The notes: generated from the letters alone by a model not told the origin. A stretch of DNA of 64,000 nt from Epiperipatus broadwayi (GCA_028023455.1 JAQFVV010000014.1:2979336-3043335); one strand, 5' to 3'; shown: positions 1 through 12,900, counted from the first letter of the stretch. Numbers and translations are program-made.

Positions 1-399
1 TAATTCACTTAATTTCTAGAAATTATATTATATATATAATGGATATAATGTTTATCATTGCAATTGATGATCTGATTGTTTATTCTTTTAAGGCATAAAC
101 ATGTATTGTGAGGATTTGTTTGCTTTATATATAGTGTTGTTTTGGGTTGCAGTGTTTGATTTATACCTACTTTGAAGCTTTATTTTTAACTATTTTATGA
201 TTTTTTTTTAAGACAGTTGAGATTATTCAAGCATTATAAAGCAGTTTAGAAAACTATGAATTCAAGAGATGGACTTTTAATTCTGTAGACTAGTGTTTAG
301 GCAATAATGAATAATTTTTCTACAGTGTAATTTTCACTACATCACTCTCATGCAAGGTAGGGGACTGGTTTTGTTCACTTTTAACATTTTTGGAGGGAT

Positions 400-620
400 G
401 TAATCATACACATATGACTAAAGATATGTGAAAAAGATTATGATCCCCAAGATGCAATTTCATACTGAAACAGCACTCATCAGTTGGCCCAGACCACAAT
501 TTCTTACACATATCTTTATCATTATTCTGTAAAGTTTAACTGATGTGTCAAACTTATTGAAATATTATACACATAGATTGAATAATCATTAAAAGTGTAT
601 ATGATGGTTTATTTGCTTAT
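400..620 (+). repeat. R3 dispersed repeat, copy 1
   Basis: This stretch shares a string of short blocks, in the same order, with the arms of the inverted repeat at 15431-15667 and with 15000-15135. The shared blocks are a CATGTGAAAAAG-like start, GATC(T)CCAA, a CATACTGAAACAGCAC-like block, CATCAGTTGG, CCAGACCA and a final ACACATATCTTTATCATTATT. No coding potential was seen. The family is unidentified; the blocks are spread over roughly 200 bp and diverged, so this is an old interspersed repeat. Boundaries are approximate. Confidence 0.5.
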
Positions 621-689
621 GATTGTGTAAGTCAGGGGAGTTTAAATTGCACTTCAGAAGCAGATAAACATAACCAGGCACAGTTATGA

Positions 690-980
690 ATCTAGTGATA
701 AAATTCTAGTATATCTTTTTTAAAACAAATCAAATCTAGCTGACTTTATTATTAGATTGGAAAAAGAAATTTGTTTAAGATCTCACAATAAGCTCAAGAT
801 TTATGATATAATTTTTTAGTTATTTGAAAAGTTTTTTAGAAGTATGCCAGAAAGGAAATCATGATTTGAGATAACTCACAGAGGATGAAGCTGTATCTTA
901 AGTTAGATGGAAATTTGATCTTTTCAATAGTTTTTATATCTTTTTTGTGAAGTAGATTGTCTTTTGATGTCTAATGAATG
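690..980 (+). repeat. R2 dispersed repeat, copy 1
   Basis: It is similar by eye to 5690-5965 and to the reverse complement of 23750-23990. Shared landmarks are ATCAAATC(T/C)AGCT, a TTATTA/TTATTG block, TGGAAAAAGAA(A/G)TTTGTTT and a distal GTATGAAAGAA block. This is the most diverged of the three copies. No open frame persists across them, so it is probably a non-coding transposon fragment. The family is not recognised and the ends are approximate. Confidence 0.45.
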
Positions 981-2560
981 AATGTATGAAAGAATGGAAA
1001 ATTGTTCCAAGATAGTAGAATTGAATGGCCAGTAATATTTATCGTAATATTTGATTGTATATCTAGAAGATTAGGGTGCTGAATTTTTTCAACAGTCAGT
1101 AAATTAGAGATGTGTAGCATCTAATTTTAAAAGAAGCTTCTGCAAAAGTTGTTTATTTTCTTGTCATGGGTAACATATATTAAAGATTTTCAATAAATAA
1201 TTAGGTGCTTAGATTAATGACAAGACATTGACTATAAAAAATAAGGCATTTATGAAATTTTTAAAAAGAATTTTATGTTGATTCAGACTTAACTTTTCAA
1301 AACAAAAAATGTGTCTTATTCAGAAATCAAAGCTGAGTTGTTAAATTAGTTATTGAAATAAACAATTTTAAGCTTTTACAGTACAATTACTTAAGGTAAT
1401 TTGGAAAGTCAGAACATTATAGAAACTTGGTAAACTAGTTTTATATCAATAGGAGAAGGAAAGCTCCATATGGAACTTGTTCAAATATGCTGGACTTTTG
1501 GATAGTTTAATGATTGACATGATATAATTCAAAGCACAAAGCTAATGTAGTATTTTAACTATATAAACAAAGAATTTGTTAGCGAGATAGATACATTTTA
1601 ATGCAAAAATGATTCAAAACTAATTTTTAACACTGTAGTAATTCTCAAGGATATGAGTCTTTATGAAATAGTATGGATGATGAAATAAAATAGTTTTCAT
1701 TGATCTGAAACTAATTTTTGATCTTGCCACTTATTATCAAATAAACCGTCATTGAATTAGAAGAATAGTGATAAGTTATCAATAAATACAGATGTATATG
1801 AAGAAATGATTGCTGTGAAAGAATTTTAGAATTTTTGTAGAATATATGATGATTTGTAATACATGAACCTAACTGAAGGACTCCAGAAAATCTATAAGAA
1901 TATTGAATAGTGAAAAGACAAACGATTTGAGAATCAGGAAACTACTTAATAGAAAATAGGTCAGTGTGACTATAACTTATTTTTCAGCAAAATTATCTAG
2001 ATGTGGATCATAGCGTTGTAATTATGAATGTCAAACTGGAGTTTAATAAATTAAATTTATTTTTAGAATGGAAGTGATATGAACATGATAATTGAGATAA
2101 TAATTAATAAAATAAAGGGAGTAAATTACCCATTCCCCTAGGTGTTTAATTTAAAGTTTAAGTAATGAAATATATCTGCAGTTAAAATTAAATGTTTTTA
2201 GTAAAACAAAGAAAATCAGTTTCAAAGGTTGAAAATTTCAATAAAGGCTTAAAGGAATTTGTTACTGAAATTATATCAAAGGAGCCCAATTTTAGGAAAA
2301 ATCATACTATCTCTCGAACTGGTATTAGAAAAGTGAATTCTAAATAGCAGACAGGTCCATTCAAAACATTCCAAAAACAATATAAGGCAAAATGCAAAAA
2401 AAAGTAAAAGAGTAGGGTACTTAAAATTTCAGTGTAAAGACATAGAAAAATATCATAATGAATATAATTCCAGTGAAATATACAATACAGTGAGAAACTT
2501 TAACATAAGATTGCAACCAAACAAATATTATTGTTTTCTTATCCTAAGAAGATGTGCCAT
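981..2560. other. AT-rich stretch with no recognisable gene
   Basis: No open frame above about 60 codons, no splice-bounded exon and no inverted repeat of note was seen here. The sequence is A/T-rich with a plus-strand purine bias, and may be old repeat DNA too decayed to name. Confidence 0.5.
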
Positions 2561-2604
2561 CAGTGCATATACTTACTAGATTACCAATGTTTAGTTCTGT
2601 TTCT

Positions 2605-2960
2605 TCAGCACATTTCTTGAAAGTTGTTAAAAATATCAACTCCACTAGTCCTCTTAGTAAGCATACTCATTGTGAATAGTTCCTCACAATAATAAAAATC
2701 TTCAATTGTAGAATGAATAAAATATGATATTTGAACAGAGTCAGTTTCATCTAATGCTATTGAAAAATATACATATTTGTTTTGAATTATTGTCTGTGAA
2801 ATTGTTTTGTTACATTCAGAGCTAATTCATCGGATCTATCACTTCAGTTCTTCTTGAAAAAAGCCATTGTTTATATTTATCAACTTTTTCTGGATTTAAA
2901 CATTCTTATTGCTTCAACAAAGCATTCTTTTTATCATTTCTACATCAACTAAATGGTTTG
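2605..2960 (-). pseudogene. hAT-family transposase remnant (ZBED5/GTF2IRD2-like)
   Basis: On the minus strand, 2763 down to 2605 is an uninterrupted frame of about 52 codons that reads SIALDETDSVQISYFIHST and continues to a SGVDIFNNF block before a stop. The S-x-ALDE(S/T)-D, Q-x-x-x-F-I and T-x-G-x-DIF pattern is the signature of the hAT transposase core in the ZBED5, FAM200 and GTF2IRD2 group. It covers the first catalytic Asp and the start of the RNase H-like fold. Weaker matching frames (a SDRSDELALNVTK-like piece) continue upstream to about 2960 with frame changes. No zinc-finger BED domain, C-terminal dimerisation domain or terminal repeats were found. It is a dead, truncated copy; the host-gene relatives of this family are much longer. 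Confidence 0.6.
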
Positions 2961-3249
2961 CCTCTTTTTTAATATCAAAGTGTTTGTATCCAATGGCCAA
3001 ATTTCTCATGGTAGCACTTGGAAATATCAGACCAAATATATGACTAAGGTTATTCATATTACCTGCTATTTTTGAATGCCTTCATTGCTGAGTACCTTTA
3101 AACTATGATAATTTTAACCAAATGAGATTAAAAGATTCCCACTTGTTGTGAGATTGTGCTGCTAATAATAAATTCTAGGAATATATAATCTGATCTTGCT
3201 ACAACATAAAAAGTTGCTAATGTGTGACACAGATGAAAACCTTATTTGA

Positions 3250-5345
3250 TCAAACTAAAAGTTGGTGAAAGAAAAACCAGTATAAAGGAATATAAAAGCA
3301 TAGCCCTATAAAAACCCAAACAATATATAACAAAGCAATAAATCCACTAGATAAACTAAAAATGAACATGACACTGGTGAATGACAAAATACCAGCCACA
3401 TTTTATAAAATGTTAAGTTACACATGCAATATGGAAATATTTCAACCAAATGTGTAGCAAAAGAATAAACTGGCCATACGTGAATAATAGATTGGTGTTT
3501 AGCCTAAAAAAAGATAAACTGATACAAATATTAAAATAGAAGAATTGAGACATATATCAATAGAAGATATAGACTCTAAAATTCTTGCGAGGATACTACT
3601 AAAGAGATTGCACAAGTTGGTGAGCTCCAAGATCTCAGCAGTCCACCACACAATAAAAGGAAAAAGAGCAGTTAATGCAGTTATTGGGATCCAAGAAGCA
3701 ATAAAATATGCTAAGGAACAAAAATTAATGCAATATTATGCTATCAAAGTTGATTACAAATCAGCTTTTGATCTAATAAATTGGTCATACTTAATAAATG
3801 GAATAAATGAACTAATACTTGAACACATATACATGGTAAATGCAATAAAAATTACTTAAGTAATGGCAGTATATCCTTAAAAAATTATATGAAAAAATCT
3901 ATCTTCTTTATTCCCAAAAAGAGAATCCCACAAGAATTACCACTAGCAGCTCTCTTGTTTGCAATCTATTTGGACCCAATGATTAAAGAAATACAAAACA
4001 AAGTTCCAGGCATATATTACAACCCTTGAGTGCAAAAATTCAAACAATTGCATTCATTGATGACATGGTAATAATATTCAAAGATATTTACAACATGCAA
4101 ATTATTATCAACATACTTGAAAAGTTTTCAAAACAAACAGGATCAATAATACAGCCATCCAAATCAGCCACATGGCAATTAGCAACTGGGAAAAAAATCC
4201 CAGTGATTTCCAAGAAAATTCACCTATATTCCTAGGAATACCTTTATACCAATCAAAAACAAAGATGAATGGATATCTAAACAAGCTAATTATTCATAAA
4301 ATAGCCAAAAAAAAATAATAATAACCTTTCACCCATAAAACTATATGAAGTAACTAGAGCCAAAATATTTAATGGAATAGCAACAGGAATATTAAATTAC
4401 TAAAGGGCCCTTGGATAAACCAATACAACAGTACAGTAAATGAAATAAACACAATAGCAAAAAAGTACATTTGGGAAAGACAACCAAAATAATATCAATG
4501 GCAATTTTACAATTACCAATTAATAAAGGAGAACTCAACATAATAGATCTAAGAAAATATGTGTCATTTATTAAAGCAAAAACTCTTAATAAATGTAATA
4601 AAGAGTAAAACTTTCAATCCACCAGAATGTGACATAAAACTGTATAAAAAGATGGAAAAAGAAACAAGATCCTTTGTGGTCAACTTACTTATAGCATATA
4701 AGGATTTACAAGATGAAACTAAATATGCCTAATTTAGAGGGGCTAAAATGTAGTATCCTTAAAAAAAGTAACAAGTATCAGGAAAAAGCATAGCCAAACA
4801 TATCTGTAAGTAGAGTTCTAAGAAACTTAGCCAATCTATATACCCCAAAAATATATGAAAACCATCTATAAATTGATGAATGGGATACACCCCATTACAT
4901 CACTTTTAAATAAAAAACCACGCATGAATCTAGAACTAGGGTGTACAACCTGCAAGAACAGCAAAGAAACATTTGCATACCTGGTCGAAGAATGTAGAGC
5001 ATTTAAACAAATAAGGATTAAAAATATTCAGAACCCCAATCATTAATCTAAAAGATATGATTAACAAACATGTCAAGAGATTTGATCCATGCAATGCTAT
5101 GGTACTTATCCACACAATTATAAAAATATGGGAAATAAGTAGCAATCAGCCAAAGGTAAAATTAAGACAGACTAATAAGCAACAAAATGTGACACCCAAT
5201 TACTAACACCCACTTATTAAGCTTAATATAAGGACATATAATTTATAAAAAAATTGTAAGTAACCAAAAACAAAAAAAGATTGGAAAACAACAAAACCTT
5301 GTAAATATGTATATATAATGTCTTTTAATAAAGATAAATACTTAA
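3250..5345 (+). pseudogene. Decayed Tx1/L1-like LINE (reverse transcriptase and C-terminal zinc motif)
   Basis: Several frames on the plus strand carry pieces of a non-LTR retrotransposon in the expected order. At 3545-3859 a 104-residue frame holds the RT fingers (KILARILLKRLHKLV) and motif A (IKVDYKSAFDLINW). At 4026-4235 a shifted frame holds motif C, as AFIDDMVIIF where FADD is usual, then SKQTGSIIQPSKS as motif D. At 4855-5046 a frame ends in a Cys-rich block, CTTC-x(13)-C, matching the C-terminal CxxC...H...C zinc motif of such elements, with the His apparently replaced by Tyr. Stops and shifts separate the pieces, so the copy is dead. The endonuclease domain is not recognisable; it may be 5'-truncated. 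The A-rich end near 5345 fits the 3' terminus. Assignment to Tx1/L1 over other LINE clades is an inference. Confidence 0.7.
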
Positions 5346-5689
5346 AATAAAATAAATATATATAACTAAAATATCATAGAATAACCTTATTTATAGTTTA
5401 GTTTTTCTTTTTCCAAAATCTTAATATCATCGTAAAAAAAATTTTATATAACATTTAATTGCAATTTACATTTAGTTTACATCATGTACTTTTTCTTAAT
5501 CAAAATTTCAGTTTTACATTAAACCTAATGATCTGTGATTTAGTATGTGATTTTTTTAACAAAATATTATAAAAAACCTATGGATATTTCAATCAGAAAA
5601 ATAGATTTATGAACAATTTTAACAAGATCTTCACTTCTGCCAGTAGAGCCATAAATTTTAAAGTAATTAATTATCTTATCATTTTGTCC

Positions 5690-5965
5690 ACATTTTGAGC
5701 TGTGAGTTACCCTGAATCTGTTGATGAGATTCAAATTGCATACAGGAAGATCAAATCCAGCTTTGTTATTGGGTCTGGAAAAAGAAGTTTGTTTGAAACC
5801 TTAAAAGAATTTCATTTTTATGTCATAATTCTTTGATTATAGATTTATGGTTGATCATCCAAAAAGGGAATCTTAATTTTAAAAAAGTCCTAGTTGATGT
5901 TACTATATCTTGAATTATTGGATAGTCTGTTATATATAACAGCTTTTTATACATAATTTATGAAG
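5690..5965 (+). repeat. R2 dispersed repeat, copy 2
   Basis: This is the clearest plus-strand copy of R2. It shares CCCTGAATCTGTTGATGA, an AATTGCAT block, AAAGAATTTCAT and the AATTCTTTGATTATAGATT block with the reverse complement of 23750-23990, and a TGGAAAAAGAA block with 690-980. It has no long open frame and no terminal inverted repeats that I could find. The family is unknown. Confidence 0.6.
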
Positions 5966-7426
5966 AACATATGAAAGAACAGAACGCCATTGAAAAAAAA
6001 GAATACTCGTGTGTGTGTTAATATTTCTTATGGAAACATTTAATTGAATATTAAAAAGTTTAATATGTGACCATGTTTTTGGAAAATACACAATCTCTTG
6101 CAATTTGTATCAACTGATATTAAACAAACTTACTACCAATCTAAAACAATGTATGGTAAAACTCTTTAATATTGTTTACTTGAGTAAGTCTTATATGTTT
6201 TTCTTCATGAACTCAAAGCTAATTGATTTATAATGAATTGTTTATTAATAATGTTAAATCTGTGTAGTAAAGATTTTAATGGATTGACATATTTATCAGT
6301 AAATATTGTACTAAAATTTGTATGATTATAGATTAATAAATAACATTAGTTTTATATCATTTAAGAGAGATTTGTTATTAAGTAAAATAAAAATAATTGA
6401 ATATGTAATTGCTCATAAGATCATATGACATTCAAACTAAAGAAGCAGTAGGTTGGTCTTTAATCAAATAACCTATTAGCTCATGAAACTGTCATCCACA
6501 AATGCGCTAAACTGCAGTAGTAAATTATGTGATGTTATAAGTTACATTAAAAGTTCAAATGTGAAAGATCTGTTCCTGGAATGTAATTTAAATACATTAT
6601 ATGAATTTAGCTGAAAGATATTGTGTCTGCTTCTTAAACTTTCTATATATTTGTAAAGAAAAAATTAGATACAAATAAAAACTACAAATATGGTTGAACA
6701 GATATTTGGACAGATATTCCAAAATAGAAATAGTTCTAAAGTCTTGTTTAATGTAAAATACATTAATAATAGTGTAGAATCATCAAATATTTGTTAATTG
6801 AATAAATTATTCTTCAAGTTGATAATAAATAAAATAATTTGTCTGATAAAGTTAGAATTGAATGAAAAGTCACTCTCAAACGTGTAATAATTTTTCTCTA
6901 CTGATTAACTCATTCTGAATTAAATTTATTTTTATTTTCTTGTTGGAAATGTTCGAATATTTTTCTTAATAAGAATTGTATTATATTTCAATCGGATATT
7001 AATACGTTTAAATTCATTTTCGAAATCAGCTTTAATTCTATAATTTTAATTAGGGTTATAGAGGGCAGCACAATATTGAGTTTAATTGTTAAATCGTTTT
7101 AAAAAATATCGTATAAGGAAAAGATATATTTCCATTATTTTATAAGCAAAAAATTATGTTCAGAAAGCGATTTAATAAAAATAAAAAAATTGAGATATTT
7201 TTTAATTATGTATATATTTTTATAATGCTTATTTATAAAATTATCTTACAAACTCATACACTTAAATAGATAACGTATAAAAGATATTGAAACTGACCAA
7301 ACAATTGCTTTTTATATTGGTTTTAGGATTAATCTCGCATTAAATTTTAATAGCTTATTTTTATTTTTTATAGTAATATATATTTACTTTGTTCAATTTT
7401 AACTTTGGCGTTTTTTTCCTCTCTAG
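5966..7426. other. AT-rich DNA upstream of the coding exon, no gene seen
   Basis: No upstream exon of the gene at 7427 could be recognised here. The sequence is almost entirely A/T with scattered short runs. It could be an intron or 5' flank. The final 20 bases are T/C-rich and form the polypyrimidine tract of the acceptor at 7425-7426. Confidence 0.45.
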
Positions 7427-8300
7427 ACCACCCGTACAATCTTCAAAAATTATATCTTCTTCTGTATTTAGCCAAATTTTGGATACTCCACCCATAGCAT
7501 TCTCATCTCCCATCACTGAAAGCAGCCCAGATCTTTCTAGAGGGAGCTCTTTTCTGGATAATTTTCAATTGGGAGAGAAAGGTAGCCAGTTAAAAAGTCC
7601 CTCATTAGATATTCGTAACGTACAAATTAAAAGAAACAAAACTTACATTAAAGAATCTATAATTGATAGTAATTACTCTGAATCTGAGTTGTTTGATTTG
7701 AGTAGTTCAGAGAAAGAATTGACTGAAGTCTTGAATAATAACCTTATAAAGTCGTCCAATGAAATCTCTCTTAGCAATAGAGGTGTTTCCCAATTGCCAA
7801 CAACCAGGATTAATACTCCTGAGTTTTCTCCAATTTTTGAATCTCACCGTTCAAGTCCCGAATTCAGAAATGTTATTACTATTGATCCACAATTAGAAAT
7901 TAAAAGAAAATCATTAGAATCAGATTTACAGATCACTTCCGTAGCTGAAGAGTGGGAGGAGTTTGAATCAAGTGCATCGCTGTTTGACAGTATTTCTGAG
8001 ATTTTAGATAATAATATAAAAACAGAAGTAAAGTATGAAGATTGTATCAAAGATCACGAAATTGTATCTGTTCAACCGCTATTTAAAACTGTATCTTTTA
8101 GTGAAAATTTTTCAACAAATATTAAAACTTCAGAAAGAGAATGTTCTTCACCTGAGATTTCATTATCTGCAGACAAACCACTTAAAACTAAGCGGCTAAA
8201 CAAAAATGTAAAGCGCCATCTTGTGAACAAAGAAGCGATTAGATGTAAAAAGTCGTTTATGGGTGAAACGGATTTTACTCAATCAGAGAATAAACAAGAG
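7427..8300 (+). CDS. Internal exon of an unrecognised Ser/Glu/Lys-rich protein (291 codons, partial gene)
   Basis: This is the best protein-coding candidate in the window. The open frame is far longer than chance allows at this A+T content. It is bounded by a pyrimidine tract ending CTCTCTAG at 7426 and by a CAAGAG|GTAAGA donor at 8300/8301, both consensus splice sites. The exon starts with the last base of a split codon, followed by Pro-Pro-Val, and ends on a complete codon (...NKQE). There is no in-frame ATG near the start, so this is an internal exon and the gene's beginning lies elsewhere. The product is polar, with many Ser, Glu, Lys and Asn; it has a basic stretch (KTKRLNKNVKRHLVNK, about residues 253-268) and an acidic aromatic patch (EEWEEFESSASLF, about residues 179-191). 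No signal peptide, membrane segment or known domain was seen. The look is that of a disordered part of a nuclear protein; function unknown. Confidence 0.72.
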
Positions 8301-9069
8301 GTAAGACTCTTTTTTTTTTTTATCTTGATTTCTAAAATTTGTATTATTTTTTTATAATTAGCAAAAAAAAAACTTTTTTAAAAACAAAGTATTATAAATT
8401 ATTTTAATTTATAAACTTTCTATTAACTTTTTAAAAAAATTATATATATCGTATAAGTAAGTCTTTTCTTTAAAATGATATTAATCCTGTTTTACATACA
8501 TATGTAACCGAAAAGTAAGTAGTGAAAACTTGTTTTTTTTAATTATGCATACACAAATATTATATGGGCAAGCAATGAGACTGATGGTGTATGTAATGAA
8601 GGTATTTTTATAGGAGGAAGAATGTACTTAGCTAGATAAATAAATCATTGAAATAGCTTAAATTGAAAATCCAGATATTTGTTACTTGGGGGTCAGAAAA
8701 TGATCTGAGTTCAAGTCCCTAAACCAACAGTATTGTATACATTCTTAATGAAAAATAATTCGAATTTTCATAATTTATAGATAATAAATATATATTATAT
8801 GTAATAGTATAAGCGCTAGTCCTCATTTTATAATTATCTATACAGTTTAATGTTTATTTTCTATTGCTTTTGAGTGGCTTTTTTGAAGTGCTGGATAACA
8901 TTAGCTCCCCCTTCCCCCGCTTCCAGCCAATGACGCCTTTTCTCTGAACAATGTCCCTCCCTTTTTTATAATTGAAAATAATTAATTTAGGTAATTCGTT
9001 TTAATAGTAATTTTCTTTTAATTTTTATTTCATTCTTTTTGTATTAATATATATGTATATATTTTGAAG
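8301..9069 (+). other. Probable intron downstream of the large exon
   Basis: It begins with GTAAGA after the exon and contains long T and A runs. A 67-bp C/T-rich island at 8896-8962 (CTCCCCCTTCCCCCGC core) is the most GC-rich spot nearby. No open frame was noted. If the exon proposed at 9070 is real, this is a 769-bp intron. Confidence 0.4.
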
Positions 9070-9139
9070 CCTCATTGTTTGCAACATGTGACTTGTGCCA
9101 AATGTTCAGCCATACTTATTAACAGCATTTCTAAAGTCG
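9070..9139 (+). CDS. Possible small following exon with a Cys/His-rich motif
   Basis: After an AG at 9068-9069, 23 codons are open in the phase required by the upstream exon, which ends on a whole codon. They read PHCLQHVTCAKCSAIL and on to SISKV. The Cys/His spacing (HC, then H, then C-x2-C) is zinc-finger-like. The exon could end at a GC-type donor, TCG|GCAAGT at 9140. Doubts: the acceptor's pyrimidine tract is weak, GC donors are rare, and the piece is short enough to be chance. The same frame stays open beyond the donor for several codons. No next exon was found. Confidence 0.25.
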
Positions 9140-9924
9140 GCAAGTATATTTATTATTTCTTTTTTATATATATATAATTATCTTTTTTCCTCTTTTTTGC
9201 TTACGCTGTTCAAATATTGATAGTATATTGTTTTTAAAAAATGTCTTAAATTCGTAGTACTGTATATTGTAGTTAAAAATTATTAATACTAAAAATGTAT
9301 ATTATGTGCTGCCATCTATCACAAAGAAAAAATATTACCTTTAGCCAGCCATGAAAATGGGATTAATTATTCGAATTAATATGCATCTCTTATGCTTTAT
9401 GAACATCATTTGTCTGCAGCAAAAAAGGGTGTAATAATTCAATGCATATTAAAGATTTTGCATAAATATTTAGTCATTGAATGCAATTATTTTTTTAATA
9501 TGAATTCTTTAATTGCTCTTGGCAAACTTGTTTTTGAGATAAAAGATTTTTTCTTTATATGCTGTTCAATATATAAATAAATAATTGAGTAGTTTATTGG
9601 TCCAAAGTCTGAGTACTGGAAATCATAGAAATGAGTCGTGATCCATGGATCTTGAGCTCCAATGTCTTATTTTATCACAATACTAACCATGCAAAGGTCA
9701 TTCTGATTAATCATAATTACCTATAACAAAAATTTGTATATACGTATATTTATTATATCTACAAAGTACATATTTTTTATCACTTTTAATTTTTGTTTAT
9801 CTGTTTTTAAATTAATTATATTTTTATCTGCATCTTGATTATCAAATTGTCCCATTTTAGAGCTAATATGTTGCTTGTTTACATTCTGGTCAGGAAATAT
9901 ACACTGCTCAAAAATGTTTTATTA

Positions 9925-9960
<36 letters not shown>

Positions 9961-12900
9961 ATATATGCATATGGATTTTGACTGTTATTTTATTATGAAT
10001 GCAATATTTTAAATTATATTAGAAAATTTAATAATTATATGATTCATTATAAAATATATGTACATTGAGAAAATATTTAAATTGTGTGTGTGATATACAT
10101 GCAGAGATATTACTTGCATATGTGTATATGAGCCGCTTAAGCTAAAAAGATATAATAAAATCATCCATATCTAGTAACTAAAATATTCTAATGATTGGCA
10201 TTTTTATTCTTCACTTGAGAATAAAATAATATTTTTGGAAGAAGGTTTTATCAAAAAAATGTTGTCATTGATAGACATACAATAAAATAATTGTGTAAAC
10301 TATTGTATTTACATTACATTTGTTATTTAAAATTTATATATGTATAATAAATTCAAGCAAATAGGTATTCATCTTTTTTAATTAAGATTTATTAAAGTTT
10401 GATACTTTTATAAATACAATATTAGATTCTTTTAACGAATTTGACCTAACTAGTTATTCTTCACTAATCAAGAAGAGAATCTAAAGCATGTATAGTGTAT
10501 ATTATTCTAAAATTTAGTTGTCTAAATATTATAAAAATTCAGCATGTTGTATTTCAAAATAAAAAATAGAAAATATATTATAATTAAATAAGACTGAATA
10601 ATTAATTCACTCTTATAAACATATTATTGCTTATTGTTATTGCTTTATTTTGTTTTGTTTTTTGCTTTGTAACCTTATTTATAAGGATTATATAGTTTCA
10701 TTTCATAAAAATTAATATAAATTTAAGAGTTTATCTTTTTATTTCTGTTTGCATTTTCTCCACATGCTACTTCAGCCTTATGCAGAATATTCTATGGCAT
10801 TTTTTCAATGATTTTGGGCATTATATGGAATGGTCATGCTTATGTAGCATTCCTTCTCTCATTGATTCTAATTTACTATTCTTAAAAATTTTCCATAAAA
10901 GCTATGATTTAAAAAATAATATTATATGAGAAGACATTGTGATAGTATAGCATTTATACTGTACTGTTGGTTTTCTGTTTATGAATGAATTCGAAAATGT
11001 TCAAATTAAAATATAATCATAGACAGAGAAATTTGTAATATTTTTTTGTAGTTATTTTTTGTTATTCAGAAAGTCATCAAGTTAATAATATATATATATT
11101 ATTAATTATAATTTCTTTTGTGGCTTTAAAAAAAATATCATTTTTAACAAAATTATGATATAGATCTATCCACTGTGTAGTACAAGTCAACTATCAAATT
11201 CCAAACTTTTTTGGATTTGTGAATTTTTAAGATTCCAACAATAAATCTTTTTTATTATTATTATTATAAACCAAAACAAACTCTGTTGAAAATTAAAATA
11301 AACATTAATTGTGCTAATTATAGTTTGTACATATTGAAATACTTTTTTATAAACTGTATAAATTTAAGTTAGTAGTAAGAGTAAAACACTTTAAAATATA
11401 GAATATGCTTACATTTATGACAGCACAAAATTTTTATGCAACAATAGTTAAAGAAATAAATCAAAACAATACTTTATAACTTTTGTCAGGTGATAGTTAT
11501 TGAATTAATGGTGTTTGAATTAATGAAAGTCTACCTGTATTTATGTCCAATTTGTTTAATAATTTCAAAACATTTTTGTGATTTCCTACTTTATATATCT
11601 TAACATTTTTTGATTTAAAGTTTATCATAAATTTTTACATGTTACATAATATGTCAATATGCAATCTCTCTTTAAATTTCTTTAAGAATTTCTGACTTAT
11701 TTTTGGTTTAGATGTAATGAAGTCTTATATACATAAGCTGATTTTTAAAGAATACCAGATGCTTTATACACGTGTATATTATCTTTGTTTTTTGTAATCC
11801 AAGTCATACTATATTTGTATTTAATATTACTAGCCGTATTCAGGACCAGAAGAATGTGCCTATGTAAGAGGTAGGAGTGCCAAAAGCAACAATATTAGAA
11901 GTATCTCTGATACGAAAAACATGAAAAATTATTTATGATCAATTACAGACTTGCAAATTTAACAGTGATTTAAATAGAACATGACATATGTGAAAAATTA
12001 AATATCAAAATAATTTAAGATTTTGCTAATGCCTTTGCATAAGAACATCCAATACAGTAGGATCAATTTTGTGCATATATTTACAGATAAATTATAATGC
12101 TAAATGTAATCATAAGTCAAGGCATGGAGTTGGTATCCTTCTCTCCCTCCCATCAGTAGTAAATGTTGAAGAATACTTTATGCATATTTTATTTATACAG
12201 TCAGCATATTGAGTTCCTCTAATTAAAAAATTATTAGATAACTATTTGCTGACTATTATTAGAGGGCTAGCTGGGCCAGCTATGGAATTTCTATCTTCGG
12301 ATAAATTCTAAACATATTTGTGACCTGAAAAAATTTCAAGATTTCTCCAGCTAGATTTGATGCATCAAATTTAATTTGGGAAATTTGGAATTTTTTAACG
12401 ATTATCAATAAGACAAGTTTGTTTAGTAACCATTAGGAATGAAACAGATTGGCTTGGGGTGCAGGAAATTTTTTTATCTATTATTTATATGTATTGGTGG
12501 ATAGTTTATATATATATATATATCGCTTTAAAATAAAGCAAAGAGTACAATTATTAAAATCATCATAAACTAGGATTTGAGTAGCCTGATGAGATATGCA
12601 AGAAATAGATACCTTTTTAGCCTGCAATGCTCTATTTAAGCTTGAATTCAGAACTTTGCAGTTTATAACTTTTAAGACATTGAATAATTTAATAAGAATA
12701 AAAACTGTTTATTAGATGGATGCTGTCCATGTCAATTACTTTTAGCAAAAATCCAATTAGTAAGAAATTGAATATAATGTTCTGATTTTAATGTCACCTC
12801 ATATTATATATAACTTGGTGCTTAATCACTGATTCTGAAATGGAGAAATATATCCAAAAGATATTAAATGGTGAGCTAGATATACCATGGAATAATTATC

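Noticed and set aside
7844-8050. Minus-strand frame of 68 codons opposite the large exon
   Set aside because: It is the antisense shadow of the Ser-rich plus-strand exon, which has splice sites and better composition.
8896-8962. C/T-rich island considered as a polypyrimidine tract or promoter
   Set aside because: No AG acceptor followed by an open frame in the right phase and no other promoter features; probably intronic simple sequence.
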